Shown here piece by piece: positions 33,841-45,781 of a DNA stretch of 64,000 nt. The position numbers and the translations under genes are program-made. Each line of letters opens with the position of its first letter. Position 1 is the stretch's first letter. This DNA comes from Doryteuthis pealeii (Eukaryota; Mollusca; Cephalopoda; Myopsida; Loliginidae): positions 90,144,570 through 90,208,569 of the forward strand of contig CM042157.1 of the NCBI GenBank assembly GCA_023376005.1, given 5' to 3'. The notes below the pieces were generated by a model that worked only from the letters and a program-made list of their open reading frames with translations, ran no database searches and was not told the DNA's origin.

Positions 33841-34750
33841 TATGGTGTTTATGTTTTGTTTTTTTAACTATTTACAAGTAGTGACTTTATTATTTATTCA
33901 GAATTTATTTATGAAATGTTTATATCTCATTACATAACTAATAATTCTGCAATTTGATATTTTTTAATAACCATTTCTTTAACCTGATTTAACTCCAGTA
34001 GGTATGAAAAATTTGAAAGATATTTTTGCTAAATATATTTGAGCAATAGTAAATCAAATGATGGAAATTTTAAATGAGAATCAACAACCCAGAATTAAAA
34101 AAACAACATTTCACTAAAGCTTCTCTTACAAGTCTGTGTATGCATTAAACACTACTTTTTGACACTGTCATGCCTGTCTGGTGATCCAGTTCTTGACACT
34201 TGTACATGTCATACAGTGTGTGAAAGTTTGTGTTGTTTGAGTTGGCTTTCAAAATATTGAGGAAAGAAAAACATTACATACCTCCTTCACATGGCCGATA
34301 ATAAAGTCACAAAAAAGTTACAATTTTAGCTAGGAAAAAAGTCACAATTAATCTATAGTGTTAAGTTAAGTTTAAGTTTTGTATAGAAATGTTTTAATTC
34401 AAGTTAGACACAAGAGATTTATTGAATAAACACTTTTGGTTTAAGATTCATTTTCTTTAATGACTTTTTTTTTTTTTTTTTTTTTTTTTTACCTTAATTC
34501 GCTCTTCATTGACAGTTGCATACGTATAGTCAGTGATACTGATAGCTTTTTGATTTAGTGTGACCTGGAACACACATATTTGCTTTGAATGAGTCCCTAG
34601 GGAAATTTATGGGTCCCAACTAAAGCCATCTAATTCCTACTTTGTAACCTATCCTGTGTAATTCGTTTCTAAGAAACTATTGAAATGTATTTACAGTTAG
34701 CTTGAAATGGTGAGGGAAGAAAAACACTGGGATGCATGGATCCGATTTTA
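33841..34750. other. AT-rich DNA with T tract
   Basis: T run at 34466-34490. No feature recognised. Confidence 0.4.
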
Positions 34751-34839
34751 CTGTGTCATTTTTTTAGATTTTTGCACATCAGGTACGCAGGACACATACC
34801 TATCAGCATCTCTGTATAGTTAATTACTAAACTTTGCTT

Positions 34840-34930
34840 AGTTGTAGCACAAGGCTGGAAGTATGGAGTGGTACAAACTCGCTCATAATGTTCTGCCAGT
34901 CTAGCTTGTTAACCATTACACCATATAAGG
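34840..34930 (-). repeat. Possible old SINE head
   Basis: The inverse of GGTGTAATGGTTAACAAGCT at about 34900-34922 resembles a tRNA A-box region as in SINE family B. No B box is clear. Confidence 0.3.
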
Positions 34931-35336
34931 TTCTCATATTTTGAAATATAAATTATTTTGTCTTAACTACATAAAGCATTGCACAAGGAAATTTAATTTT
35001 AGATATTTTCAGTTTTGGGGCCTAATTCAATATGGTATTAATGCATAGGCAGCTCAGTTGAGAATATAATTGACAAGTAATAGATTATCTGATAGAAGTG
35101 TTTTGAGACAAATTGTAAAATATTGATCAAAAGGGAAAATAAATGGAAAATTATTTGTTAAAATTCTCTAGTAATTGAAGTCTGCAAGGCTAAGTAAAAG
35201 GAAATAATTTAAGCTCTAAAAACCAATTTTAGAAAAAGAAAAAAAAATCCGTGTGAACTGATGTCTACAAAGTGAAGTAAAGAGGTATGAGTAGCCTAAC
35301 AGTTCACAGTATAGAGATAATGGATTAGTATTATCT
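34931..35336. other. AT-rich DNA
   Basis: Nothing recognised. Confidence 0.4.
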
Positions 35337-35612
35337 GCGTTATTCGGACTATTGTCCCCATCTTCATTGTTATTTGTACAACGTTTCGGCCGATATGCCC
35401 TCCGGCCTTCTTCAGGTATTTCTTTCGGAACTCGGGAACCTTCTTTTCGAACTCGGGAACCTTCTTGTCGAACTTTTCTTGTAATCGAGAGCCATCACGG
35501 AACTTTGAACCTAACCCTTTATTTAGTCATAACAATGAAGATGGGGACAATAGTCCGAGTAACACAGATAATACTAATCTTCAAGCCTCATCTCAAACAT
35601 TCAGAGAAATAG
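35337..35612. mobile_element. Palindromic element, second type, copy 2 (one arm shortened)
   Basis: The left arm (AGTATTATCTGCG through CTTCTTCAGGTATTTC) is complete. The right arm is cut to 35529-35575, losing the GAAACG half. The same 37-bp outer tail follows. The centre carries two GGAACTCGGGAACC-type units. Same orientation as copy 1, 1.8 kb away. Confidence 0.7.
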
Positions 35613-35739
35613 AGATAATGGAATCGATGAACAGTGTTCAAACTTCAGCTTAGTCAGTTTTCATTCACCATCCTCACTGATCCCATAATCTGGTTTGGTC
35701 ATCAGGGTGCTACTCGTGTTAATGTGTTTTTGGTAGGAA

Positions 35740-35942
35740 TAGCCTGGTGGAGCCCATTCATATCCAAGTATACAACTGGTTTAAATTCAGAGTTTTCCTT
35801 CTTCACCGTTGCCATACAAGACTTTGTGTTAGTCTGACCTGGTGGGAGGTCAGGAAAATAAATATCTTTCTCAAGGGTATTAGTGCTATGTAAAATGAAA
35901 ACAGCCTCATTCAGGGTTTGAACTCTGGTTGCTAAGTCCACT
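35740..35942 (-). repeat. Degenerate SINE family B copy
   Basis: The inverse of the family B body is visible: TTAAATTCAGAGTTTTCCTT, then CTCAAGGGTATTAGTGCTAT, then CAGGGTTTGAACTCTGG as the B-box region. Confidence 0.6.
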
Positions 35943-36099
35943 TTTTACAATAGTAATTATGTCATGAATGCCTCCAGTTTTCATTCATATTACACTGATT
36001 CCCACTGGGTAGGGTATTGATCCACTTCTCTCTTTCTCTATCAGGGAAATAGCAGGGCAGTTAGATCCCTTTCACCTTATAAAAGGAGATCCATCTTGG

Positions 36100-36356
36100 G
36101 CATTCAATAATGAGTACCCTTTCATTGCCATTACTCCCAGATCCACTCTGACCTGCAGTGGCAGTACCCATTAGGCTCCCATCTATGTATCAAATAAATG
36201 CTTAAAAATGTATTCATATTCGATAGGACCGGGTGATAAAAATAACTCTTAAGAAACAACTGCACAAAAATATAAATATGAATGTGATTCCCTAACCTCT
36301 AGGTATAAAGTAGCCTTAGATGGGTTGACATGCCATTAAAATCAATCAATCAATAG
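36100..36356 (+). repeat. Degenerate 0.56-kb retroposon 3' part
   Basis: CATTGCCATTACTCCCAGAT and CTGACCTGCAGTGGCAGTAC match the 3' third of family C. GGTTGACATGCCATTAAAA near 36327 matches its end. Confidence 0.6.
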
Positions 36357-36479
36357 GTGAGGTCAAGGATCAGACAGGCTTCATTGGTCTGAATGATGTC
36401 ATAAAGGGAAATATTAAGCATGGCATCTCACCATCCTAATAGGAAGCAAATACATCCACTTCAGTAATATGTGAATAAA

Positions 36480-37165
36480 TAATAATAATGAAATTTATTG
36501 TATACAGTGCTCAGGTGCACCACAACTCATCAAAGTCTCATATCTAGTACACAGAATAATGTATTAGTGTCAGGAACATGAACAGTGTACAGTAATAATA
36601 TACATGTATGTGTACAGTGCTCAGGTGCACCACAACTCATCAAAGTCTCATGTCAAGTACACAGAATAATGTAGTGTCAGGAACATGAACAGTTTACAGT
36701 AATAATATGCATGTATGTGTGCGCGTGTGTGCATATGTATGTGGAGAGTGGCATCAGGTATAGTGTCGGCGGACCACAGGAAGCATGGAGGCTTTGAAAG
36801 ACTCAGTGCTTCGGCAGCCTACAACAGACGCGGGCAGTTTATTCCATGTCTCCGCAATTCTGAGCGTGAAGAAATGTTTCCGAAAGTCACGTGAGCAGTG
36901 CTGTCTTCTGACTTTGTAGGCATGCCCACAAGTGTTGGAAAGATGATCAAAAAGGTGCTCAAGGTTGCTGTTGTTAAGATGATTAATAACCTTATGAGCA
37001 TTTACCAGGTCAGTTGCCAAACAATGAAGTTTCAGCGAATCCATTCCCAGGGCTGTGAGACGTTCAGAGTATGGTAGATGCCTGATGGAGGGTATCCGCC
37101 TGGTTGCATGTCTCTGTACAGTTTCTAGGAGGTTGATATTCTGAGCAAGATAGGGGTTCCAATTT
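36480..37165 (-). pseudogene. CR1-like LINE 3' end, copy 5, longest frame
   Basis: The minus frame is open from about 37165 (WNPYLAQNINLLETVQRHAT) through HLPYSERLTALGMDSLKLHC and ETWNKLPASVVGCRSTESF to a stop at 36754, the RT C-terminal domain. It has no internal stop but lacks the palm domain. Its 3' UTR is partly duplicated: tail and last 100 bp occur twice (36481-36614 and 36612-36730). Confidence 0.85.
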
Positions 37166-37225
37166 TTTATATATTTTTTGTATATACTATTATATAGATA
37201 TCAGTTTATCTATTAATATTAGAAG

Positions 37226-37590
37226 AATAAGTATTTAAGTTTTAATGTAATAAAATATTGTATTAAATTAGAAAGGCTAATGGAGATTTGAAATATAATA
37301 AAAGATTTGAAACAGGGAGTATAATAAAAAATGAAACAACTGAAACTGTGTAATGATTCATTGCATGAAAATATTAGAAATCAATAATGCACATATTTAT
37401 CAAATTCGATTTTTAATATTAATATGCAAATTAGCCTTAATATATAAATATAATTGCATGTTGTTAGTATGTAGACATAGTTAACAGTATTAATAATGTA
37501 AGACATTTTATTAATAATTGAGGTTTGTGATGTCAATAACTAAGAGAATTGTGACTTGAGTAGTTAGTTTCGGTTACAGACAGAAAATAT
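37226..37590 (-). repeat. Helitron-like fragment related to copies 1 and 2
   Basis: Matches AAGTATTTAAGTTTTAATGT and GAATTGTGACTTGAGTAGT...GGTTACAGACAGAAA with deletions. The 3' hairpin and CTAG are missing and the 5' TC end is lost. Confidence 0.65.
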
Positions 37591-38596
37591 ACTGGAGTAT
37601 AATATTTGAAAATACATTTTGTAATGACTGCTGAAAATATTGATATTAAAAAAAATGCATATTGCTGAAGGTATAAGTCATAAATAGATTTATAATTGTT
37701 GGTAGTTGAAATGTCAAGTTAAGCAAAGTATAATGAGGATTTGCTATATAAACAGAGAATTTGTTTTGGTAATTAGTTTAAGTATGTCTTTATTAAGTGG
37801 TTAACTTATAACTAACAATTTAATTGCATCTCATTATCAGTAATTTTATCTTTGAGGTATTTACTAAAAGTTGATTATTATTTTTTTTCTAAATGTCTTT
37901 TTAAACAAGTTGCATTTGGAAGTGTACTGGTTACTTTTCAACTATTTTGGCTTGGAATAATCAGCTGAAAGAGAATACATTTTTCTGTTTATTTTCTCTC
38001 TCTAATTATTATAATTTGGAAAGCTATTTTAGGTTTTGTGGTTGTTCTTTTCTTGTGGAGCCAGACAAAAATGAAGATGCACATTCTAACTCATTATAAA
38101 AAAGAAATGATCAATAATTTCAGTGTAACACTATAATCTCTCTTGCAATAATGCATACAAGTGTAGGTGCAAGCATGTCTATATGAGTATATATGCATGT
38201 AGGCATAGCATATATGTATGTGGGCATATCTGTATGGGGCTGTGAGCATAGGTAGCGTTATGTATGTATGCACATACATGGATGTCTATGTATAGAATAT
38301 CAAAAGGGAAGTCTAGAACAAGTTGGGTGGGCTAGGCAGATTTTAATTGGTGATAAAATAGAAAGAGAAGGATTTAAGATGGGACAAAACAGTTCAATGT
38401 TAATCTCTATCATAAATGGATGTCTTTGATACTAGTACAGTCAGGGGTCAGTGACCAAGAATATCATTTTTAAAAATTTAAAAAAAAAAAAAAAAATTAT
38501 TTTTTTTTTTTAGTATTTTAAGTTGGGTGTGCTGTGCAGAGGGGAAAAATGTTTTTCTTTTCCCTGGAATCTGGGCTCCATATATACCAAGAAACA
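37591..38596. other. AT-rich DNA
   Basis: Imperfect TATG/CATA-rich tract at 38160-38290. No coding signal. Confidence 0.4.
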
Positions 38597-38604
38597 ATTG
38601 GAAG

Positions 38605-39068
38605 GGTAATTTATGAGGAAGTGTCCTGGTCTCCTGCCTCAAAAATTGCTGCCCGGTGACAACCCCTGCTATGGTGTTACTTGAAAGAAAACAACCAACT
38701 TAGGGTGTTAAATGTATTTTTTTTGGGGGGGGGGCTTCTCTTTTTGTCGTAATTCTTATTTATTCATCAAACAAAGTAAAAAAAAAATGAACAAATCGAG
38801 GTAGATAGATAGATAGATAGATATCCATCTTCATATCTAAACAAGAATTACGACAAAATAAACATTAAACAAGAATTACGACAAATTACTATAAATAAAT
38901 AAGATTTACAACAAAAAAAGAGAAGCCCCCCCCCCCCTAAAATACATTTAACGCCCTAAGTTGATTGTTTTCTTTCAAGTAACACCATAGCTGGGGTCGT
39001 TATTTTAATAGTCACCAGGCAGCAATTTTTGAGGCAGGAGACCGGGACGCACTTCCTCATAAATTACC
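38605..39068. mobile_element. TIR/foldback MITE-like element, copy 3
   Basis: GGTAATTTATGAGGAAG at the left and the inverse at the right, flanked by ATTGGAAG (38597-38604) and ATTGGGAG (39069-39076), an 8-bp duplication with one change. Long arms meet around a GATA repeat (38805-38821). G and C runs face each other at 38723-38733 and 38927-38938. Confidence 0.75.
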
Positions 39069-39336
39069 ATTGGGAGATATATCGGACCAGTTGTGAGAAG
39101 GAAGAGTTGCAACACAGACGAGAGTAGTAAACTAGTGGGTCACCATGGATGCAAAAGTTAGCAGTCCCTTGTTGTCCATATTGTTATAAGGAATTGGCAC
39201 CAAATTCCATTTTTACAAAATGTCTCACTTAAGATGAACTTGAGAAGAATTAAAGATACCAGCAAGTATATTCTCAGAATTTGTTTTTTTGCTTCTATTT
39301 CTTCCTTGTGGAACTGACTCGTGGCTTGTATAGTAT

Positions 39337-39712
39337 TGTAGGGAATTATCTTCCTTTTGCCGGAAGAGTTATCTCCTCGCTGCGTTGCTGTTTGTTCCCA
39401 CTAGGGGGACCTCTGGTAGTTAAGCATGTTCATTCAAACACTGCTTCCTCTTTTAGCTACATCTCCGGAATGAGCACATGGGTTAGACAGTAGTCTACCC
39501 CTTTCTCGGCGGGGCGTCACCCCCCCCTAGTAAGTGATCTCTATGTACGGACGCTCTAGTCCTTTGATGTATGTTTGTTTATTTACACTATCTTGTATTT
39601 TATGTATCCTTTCCATGTGCTGTTATCTATATAAAATGTTTTGTCTCACAAACGTGTCAGAGTTTGTTATGTTTCAACTAGTTATGACTTTGTTATAACT
39701 TTGAATCTTACA
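39337..39712 (+). mobile_element. Solo LTR, family 1, copy 2
   Basis: TGTAGGGAATTATC...GAATCTTACA, 376 bp, flanked by a perfect 4-bp duplication GTAT (39333-39336, 39713-39716). TG...CA ends, promoter-like AGTTAAGC near 39418 and absence of internal sequence fit a solo LTR left by LTR-LTR recombination. Confidence 0.8.
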
Positions 39713-39716
39713 GTAT

Positions 39717-40643
39717 CAATCCAAACCAGCAAAGCATTAATTTGTCTGAAGAGAATCCATCAATGTGGGGTTGAAACTGTTCAGCTACAACTAAGTTAAT
39801 GGTACCCCCCCTCCAAAAAAAAAAAACATGTTTTCTTTAAAATTTAGATTTAAAACTGGCTTTATGCTTAATGTTGATCAAATGAACTGTTTAAAACCAG
39901 TTTAGGTTTTACAGATTTTGTGTGTTAAAAATATTCTAAGTCTGATGTTGTGTTGTTTTTCTTTGAAGAATGTGAGCAAATAAAATACAGTTGCATTTTA
40001 TGGTGTTCAACAAATTATTAGAGTATGGGAAAAAAAGGTTTTTACATGTTTTTTGTAAAGCAGTTATGTTTTTAGTATTAAATGTTTAAAATCAAATGTT
40101 TCTTTCTTGGTATGACTAAAACATGTTAATTACAAATTGAATGAATATAATAATGCTCCTTGGTTGTTTATACATTTGTTTATGATTATTTTCTATTGTT
40201 TAGAAATATTCTGTAGCAGCTTAAAGCAACAAAACCACTCTTTTTTAATAAAGTTGAAAAAGAATAAATAACTATTTTGCAAAAATTTCAAATATTAGTG
40301 CTATTAACTATTTTTAACTGAAATATCAATATACAGATATCTGCATTTATTTGGTCTAATGATATGTTTGAAGTAAATTTTTAAAAAAATCACTAAGAAG
40401 TGAAGGATGAGCTGAAAGAGTATTGTTATGAAATAGAAAACTATTCATCTTAGTTGAATTAAATAGCGACATTGTAACTTTTACTAAAATATAGTTGAAA
40501 CCTTGAAAAAATAAATTTAAAATATTTATTCATATCATTAAATTTGAACTTGACAATCCAACTCCATAGCGATCAATCGGAAAGAAAACCATAACTAGCA
40601 ATCAACAATAAAAAGATTTAAAAAAAAAATAACATGTTAATGT
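39717..40643. other. AT-rich DNA
   Basis: Nothing recognised. Confidence 0.45.
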
Positions 40644-40970
40644 TCTGCCCTGTCAGCTGGGGCTGTAGATTATGCTGACTGCACCTCTGCAGAAGGGTAA
40701 GACCCCCCCCCCCATGTGGCCACCTGTTAGTTGTGGGTAGCGACCTGTAATACCTAAGAAATAATCCTGGTGGCTAAGTTGTCATAAGACCTGTAACACT
40801 CCACTTGTGCTAGACTAGTGGTTGGAGAGGCCTAATCTGATATATTGGTTGGTTATGCCAAACCCTAGCATGTATATGATTCTCTCTACTGTATTCAAAT
40901 TGCCCTACTGGTAAACACCCATCCCTTTTTATGTTAAAGGTGCTAGAAGGCAGTGACTGAGAGTCAACCA
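40644..40970 (+). mobile_element. 0.56-kb retroposon, old diverged copy
   Basis: CTGCCCTGTCAGCTGGGGC start, CTGACTGCACCTCTGCAGA, and GGTGCTAGAAGGCAGTG near the break. Many substitutions compared with the other copies, and the 3' third is missing. Confidence 0.75.
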
Positions 40971-42226
40971 CCAGTTTATTGATGCACATGAAATCTTGTG
41001 TACTAAACAAAAAAAAAAGGTTGGCATTAAATAGCTTACAACTGTTGATGTCCTTAAACAAAATAACTAAACAATTTTCAATTTTAATTTAATAGATGAC
41101 TATAAATATCCAGTGCGTTATTAAATGATCTTAAACATAAGATCATTCTTTGCTTTTTTGTTTTTCATTAAATACTTTTTGTAACTCCTGTATAGACTTA
41201 TTTTATGACAAATGTTTTGCAAGTTTATCAATAGTGAGTAATTGCAAAATATTGTCTGCTATTACCTGTAACTATTTCCACAAAGATTCTCAGCTGATAT
41301 ATGGTACATTAATATTACCCCATTATCTTAAGTTATTTCTCTAATATAAAAAGATTGTGCTGTTATATAAGAAATTGATAAACTTTTGAAATACAATTTA
41401 TCTGTACATTTCTAATAGTCTGTACATTTATGTACTTGTTCCAAAATTTTGTCTGGGCTAATCAAACTACTCACTGTTCAAGATCTCATTATATTGAGTT
41501 TCAATATAATTTGTTTCAACTGAAAAGGAAGAATAACAAAAATCTTGCTCTTCTTAATCGAAGTAAAAACTATTTGTAACATGTAACAAACCTAAAAGAA
41601 AGTTTAGGGAAAAAAACATTGCTTGCATTTTGAAAAATCTTTATTTTACTAGAGAAATAATCCTTCAATATATCAAAATTGAACTATCTAAAGTATTGCT
41701 GTATTTATAAAGTCATGTATTAATAAACTCTTAAAAGTTATTTCTAAAAAAGAATGGGAATACTGTTTGTTTTTTCTTCTTCTTTTTCTTTAAAAAGACA
41801 TAATATAATTGTATATTTAGATTTGTATGTAGAACACGTGTTTCATTAAAACTTTAAAGTAATTACTGCAAAAGTTTATCATCTTTTGAATCTGATAAAG
41901 TAGATGTAGAAAGTCTAAGCAGAAACCAGGAACCCTATTAAATGTTTTTTTTTTTTATGTTTAAATTTTCTCCACTTACCAGCTGTTTCATCCTTTAGTC
42001 ATATAATCTGTTTTCTTTCTATTTATTGCTGCAGATGATTGCCTAAAAGACTCTGATTCAGTTTCATTGTGTTTATTAAAAAATGCACCTAAAGGTCAAA
42101 AAGAAATAATTAGCAGTACAAATCTGACTAATAACAGTTACATGAGAAATTAATGAAGAATTAACTATGTTGTACTTTTCTGACACTTTGAAAGAATTTT
42201 AGACAGTTTACCCATATAAAAAAAAC
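40971..42226. other. AT-rich DNA with one weak exon-like segment
   Basis: A strong acceptor (pyrimidine tract then TGCTGCAG at 42027-42034) precedes a 38-codon open frame ending at TAA near 42153. No family match, and the only donor inside is weak. Not called. Confidence 0.3.
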
Positions 42227-42230
42227 CCTT

Positions 42231-43188
42231 TGTAAGATTCAAAGTCATTTAATGAACATACAATTCCGACACGTTGTGAGACAAAACATTTAATATATAT
42301 AACAGCACATGGAAACGATAAGATACATAATGTACAGGAGAATAGAACATGTAAATACATATACAATATTTAGGTATAAACAAGATACCCAAATGTACGT
42401 AAAATATAAATGTTACAGACATGGAACTAAAGGATAGTCCATGCTGTATAAAGGACTCACAGTAATGTAAGGGGGGGCAAAAGCCCCACCGAGAAGGGGG
42501 TAGATAGACTCTAGCCCATAGCAGTTCTTGACAAGATCCAGCTAAAAGAGGAAGCAGCGTTTTGAATGAACGCGCTTAAATACCAGAGGTCCCCTAGTGG
42601 GAACAAATGTTACGTACTTCTCTTCTGGCCGGCTTGGTACTTCTATCATCTAGTGGTCTGGTATATCTTCTACAGGTCTCGTCTGGTCTTCTTATCTGGG
42701 GATTCCGTGTCTGGTTCTGCTGGGGACCATTTCTTATCAGAAGCCTTGTGTCATTGTTAGCTTTTAGTAATAACAACAAGACTTCGATTTACTTTGGATG
42801 TTAGTTTATTCTGGAACCCCAGAACCAGACAAATGCACGTGGAGAGTCACATCTTGCTAGCTTCAGTCCTAACTCTCAACTGACTAACTCTAACTGTCTC
42901 TGCAACTGACTTCTGCAACTAACTACTGCAACTGACTTACTGAGTTGCCCACCTTAAACCGGAAAAGGGCTTTCTATCGGGGTTCCGTTCTCACGATTCT
43001 ATCCCCAGAAAGCAAGGTGAGAGTGAGGTCAAGCATTGTCACTCACTCTCAAGGCCATCAGCTGCACTGATCGCCATAAGGATTTCTATACTACCTTAAA
43101 AAGTAATAGGGATCCAATTAATATGTAACACAAACAGCAACGCAGTGAGAAGATAACTCTTCCGGCAAAAGGAAGATAATCCCCTACA
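42231..43188 (-). mobile_element. Solo LTR, family 1, copy 3, interrupted by LTR family 2
   Basis: Inverse ends TGTAAGATTCAAAG...CCCCTACA with a perfect 4-bp duplication CCTT (42227-42230, 43189-43192). A 523-bp LTR of another family lies inside at 42608-43130. Without it the length is about 430 bp. Confidence 0.85.
42608..43130 (+). mobile_element. Solo LTR, family 2, nested copy
   Basis: TGTTACGTACTTC...ATATGTAACA with inverted tips TGTTAC/GTAACA and a 4-bp duplication CAAA (42604-42607, 43131-43134). Shares GTGTCATTG, ATAACA-CAAGACTTC and AGGTCAAGC-TGTC-CTC blocks with 52079-52629. Inserted after family 1, giving relative ages. Open frames here are LTR sequence. Confidence 0.8.
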
Positions 43189-43207
43189 CCTTCATATGCA
43201 TATATAG

Positions 43208-43450
43208 AGATGATTAGCTCAGTCGGTAGAGCATTTACCTAGAAATTGTAAGATTACAGGTTTGGTACTGGTCCTTGCTAACTCAGTGCTTGAGTAACAC
43301 AGCTTAGGTAATCTGATCTGTGCAGTAAAGCATCTGGTAGCTGACAGCAGGTGTGGCACCCACCCAGAAAAAAATCTCCCTGGTCTAATGCTAGCAAAAA
43401 GAGCACAGACTCCCTTGCTCTCTGGCTGATACCAACAATAGACCATTCCA
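43208..43450 (+). mobile_element. tRNA-derived SINE, family A, copy 3 (diverged)
   Basis: GATTAGCTCAGTCGGTAGAG is a clear tRNA A-box head. B box is weakened (GGTTTGGTACTGG). Body CTGGTCTAATGCTAGCAAAA and CTCCCTTGCTCTCTGGCTGA parallels family A. Confidence 0.75.
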
Positions 43451-44580
43451 CAGACTTATATAAAATCTCCAAAATCAAAACTGGAGAAGGAAGTTCCAGC
43501 ATCAAACCTCTATTGACTTGTAGGTATCCTTTGACAGGAAAAGTCTAAGAGAATGGACTCTGAAATAAAACCTGCAGTTTGCATAGTCACCAGTTATTTT
43601 ACTATGCTTGTCACCAGAAAGTGTCATACAAGTGTGTGTCTCACTATAATCCAACAATATACAGATATCTTATTATCTTATTTTACATATCTTATATATT
43701 TTTCACAAGTTGAGTTAGTTCTTAATCAGGATGTTTAGAGTTGTAATTTGGTGATAAATATAGCTATCATCTGTAAAGATATGGCAGTCATCATAATCAT
43801 ATGTAAAAATATTGAAAAGAATGTATGTATTAGGCTATAAAAAAAGGTCATTTTATTTTGGCATAATTAAAATGAAATGTACCAAGTATATTTATTTTCT
43901 TTTTAATAGAAAACATTAAAATTTAATTACTGATGAATAAAAAGAATTTTCTTGAATTGTTAATTTTTTTTCTTCAGATTTAAAAAAACTGTTTTACCCT
44001 AAATATAAAGCATGAGTTTATTTCCAAGTTTCTGAGTATAAACCAAGAGTATTGCTGTAAAGATTTCATTTGATCAAGTGGCATTGATGGATATGTCTAG
44101 GAATTACTATTATCAAAAAGTTCAGATGTCATTGAATGATGAATGTTGGCTCTTGATGTTTTTTGTTTTTCTTGAATCATTAATTTGAATCTCATTCACC
44201 ATTTTATTTTGAGTCTATATGTTGATGTATATGTATATATATTACTAAGATCTTTTTTAACATAACACAAAATGATTTCCAAAAGTAGTATAGTTGTTCA
44301 TACTTGTATTTCAAAGTATGTTGAATTTAAAGAATAAAAAAAATTCTAATTAGAAATTTGAGTGAAACTTTATATGCTTTATGTATCTTTAAATTGACAT
44401 AAGTTTGTTAAAAAGAATCTGTGTATTCTGTTTTCTGCTATCTGAGAAAATGATTTATATCTTTTGTATCTACTATAATCTTATCATTACTCTCCCTTCT
44501 ATAGTAAATAACCAAATGAAATGTTTTCAAAAGATTGATTTGTAAACCTTAAAGTGATCTAAAGTAAATCAAGTTTGAAG
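43451..44580. other. AT-rich DNA
   Basis: Nothing recognised. Confidence 0.45.
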
Positions 44581-44584
44581 GCCT

Positions 44585-44997
44585 TGTAAAGTTCAAAGGT
44601 TATGACAGTCATAACTCGTTGGAAAGCAAACAAACTCCGACAAAGGTTGAGGGACAAAACATTTTATATAACAGCACAAGAATTAACAGGGTACATAATA
44701 CATACATACATAAGTAATATAAAGTTACATGTAAAAAGGATAAACATAAAAGCAACAGACATGAGACTAGGAATAGTCCATGCTGTATAAATCACTTACA
44801 TTGACAAGTCCGGCGTTGAGGGCCCCAACGAGAAAGGGATAGTCATAAGACTACCTCATTGTGTCTCGTAGGTCGAGCAGGCAAAAAGAGGAAGAGAAGT
44901 TCAAATCAGCCGCTTAAATACACCAGGCCCCTAGCGGGAACCAGCGAAACTAAACGGGCAGACAACTCCCCAGGCAAATACGAAAATAACTCCTACA
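44585..44997 (-). mobile_element. Solo LTR, family 1, copy 4
   Basis: Inverse ends TGTAAAGTTC...ACTCCTACA, 413 bp, with a perfect 4-bp duplication GCCT (44581-44584, 44998-45001). Same family as 26147, 39337 and 42231. Confidence 0.85.
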
Positions 44998-45001
44998 GCC
45001 T

Positions 45002-45340
45002 GAAAGATGTCTTTGATAAAGCAACTGCAAAACAAAGCTTGGAACAGTGTCAAAATAATGGACAGTTGAAGCAGAAGATGAAAAATGCTAGTGTTACTAA
45101 TTTCCATTGTGTTCTTGAAAATTGACTTGGACTTTTGACCCAGTCTCCCAAGGAAACCAGAGATCAAATTGCCACTTTGTACTTCAATGTTATTAGTTGA
45201 TATCATATGTAATTGGTTATAAAATGATATTTAAGAATTTATTTTTCTGTAATTTATCTTGCTTTGTAAGTTTCTATGTTTTTTTTCTTTTTAGATTAGT
45301 TATCAATCTTGTGTAGAGGAATAACACTGCTCTACTCGTA
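45002..45340. other. Unassigned, short Lys/Gln-rich open frame
   Basis: After the LTR a frame of about 42 codons (KDVFDKATAKQSL...) ends at 45123. Read across the pre-insertion site it meets a stop 21 bp upstream, so it is not supported as an exon. Confidence 0.3.
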
Positions 45341-45523
45341 AGTAAAGTCGACGGGCGGCCTAAAGTCGGTATCAGCCAATCAGTGAGGGAGTCTATCCCC
45401 TTTTCAATAGCGCTAGACCAAGGAGATTGTTTTTAGCATCTGAGGTGGAGTGCCACACCTACCATCAGCTCCTTACTTTACTTGTGGTTTCTAGCCGAAC
45501 GCTCTACCGACTGAGCTAACCCT
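45341..45523 (-). mobile_element. tRNA-derived SINE, family A, copy 4 (internal deletion)
   Basis: Starts (inverse tail) AGTAAAGTCGACGGGCGGCC and ends in the tRNA head (inverse of GTTAGCTCAGTCGGTAGAGC). About 65 bp including the B box is missing between CTTACTTTAC and TTGTGGTTTC. Confidence 0.85.
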
Positions 45524-45781
45524 GCCCATTAAAAGAACTTTGCTGTGTCTGGTTTGCCTGGATCAAACTCATGCCCATAAGAACATGAAAAACATGATGT
45601 AAGAATAATGTGGGTATGGGTTTCGATTCAGGCGCTCATGTATAAAAAGTTGTGAACTCTGAGGCCCATAAAAAGGACAGACTTTCTGCCTTGTGAAAAG
45701 AAGCTTAGACTTTTGCTCAGAAGTGAAGAAAGTGTCACCAACTTTGCCTGTGATTTTAAAACCCCAGATACATTTTCAAGT

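Noticed and set aside
33454..33881. Several open frames of 60-128 codons on both strands
   Set aside because: They run through a palindrome, so each strand mirrors the other; no protein family is matched.
42035..42153. Possible coding exon after a good acceptor
   Set aside because: Thirty-eight codons with no family resemblance, weak donor and no nearby poly-A signal. Expected by chance in this much AT-rich DNA.
45002..45123. Lys/Gln-rich open frame (KDVFDKATAKQSL...) as a host exon
   Set aside because: Part of the longer frame is LTR sequence. After removing the LTR and one duplication, the frame meets a stop close upstream without a credible acceptor.
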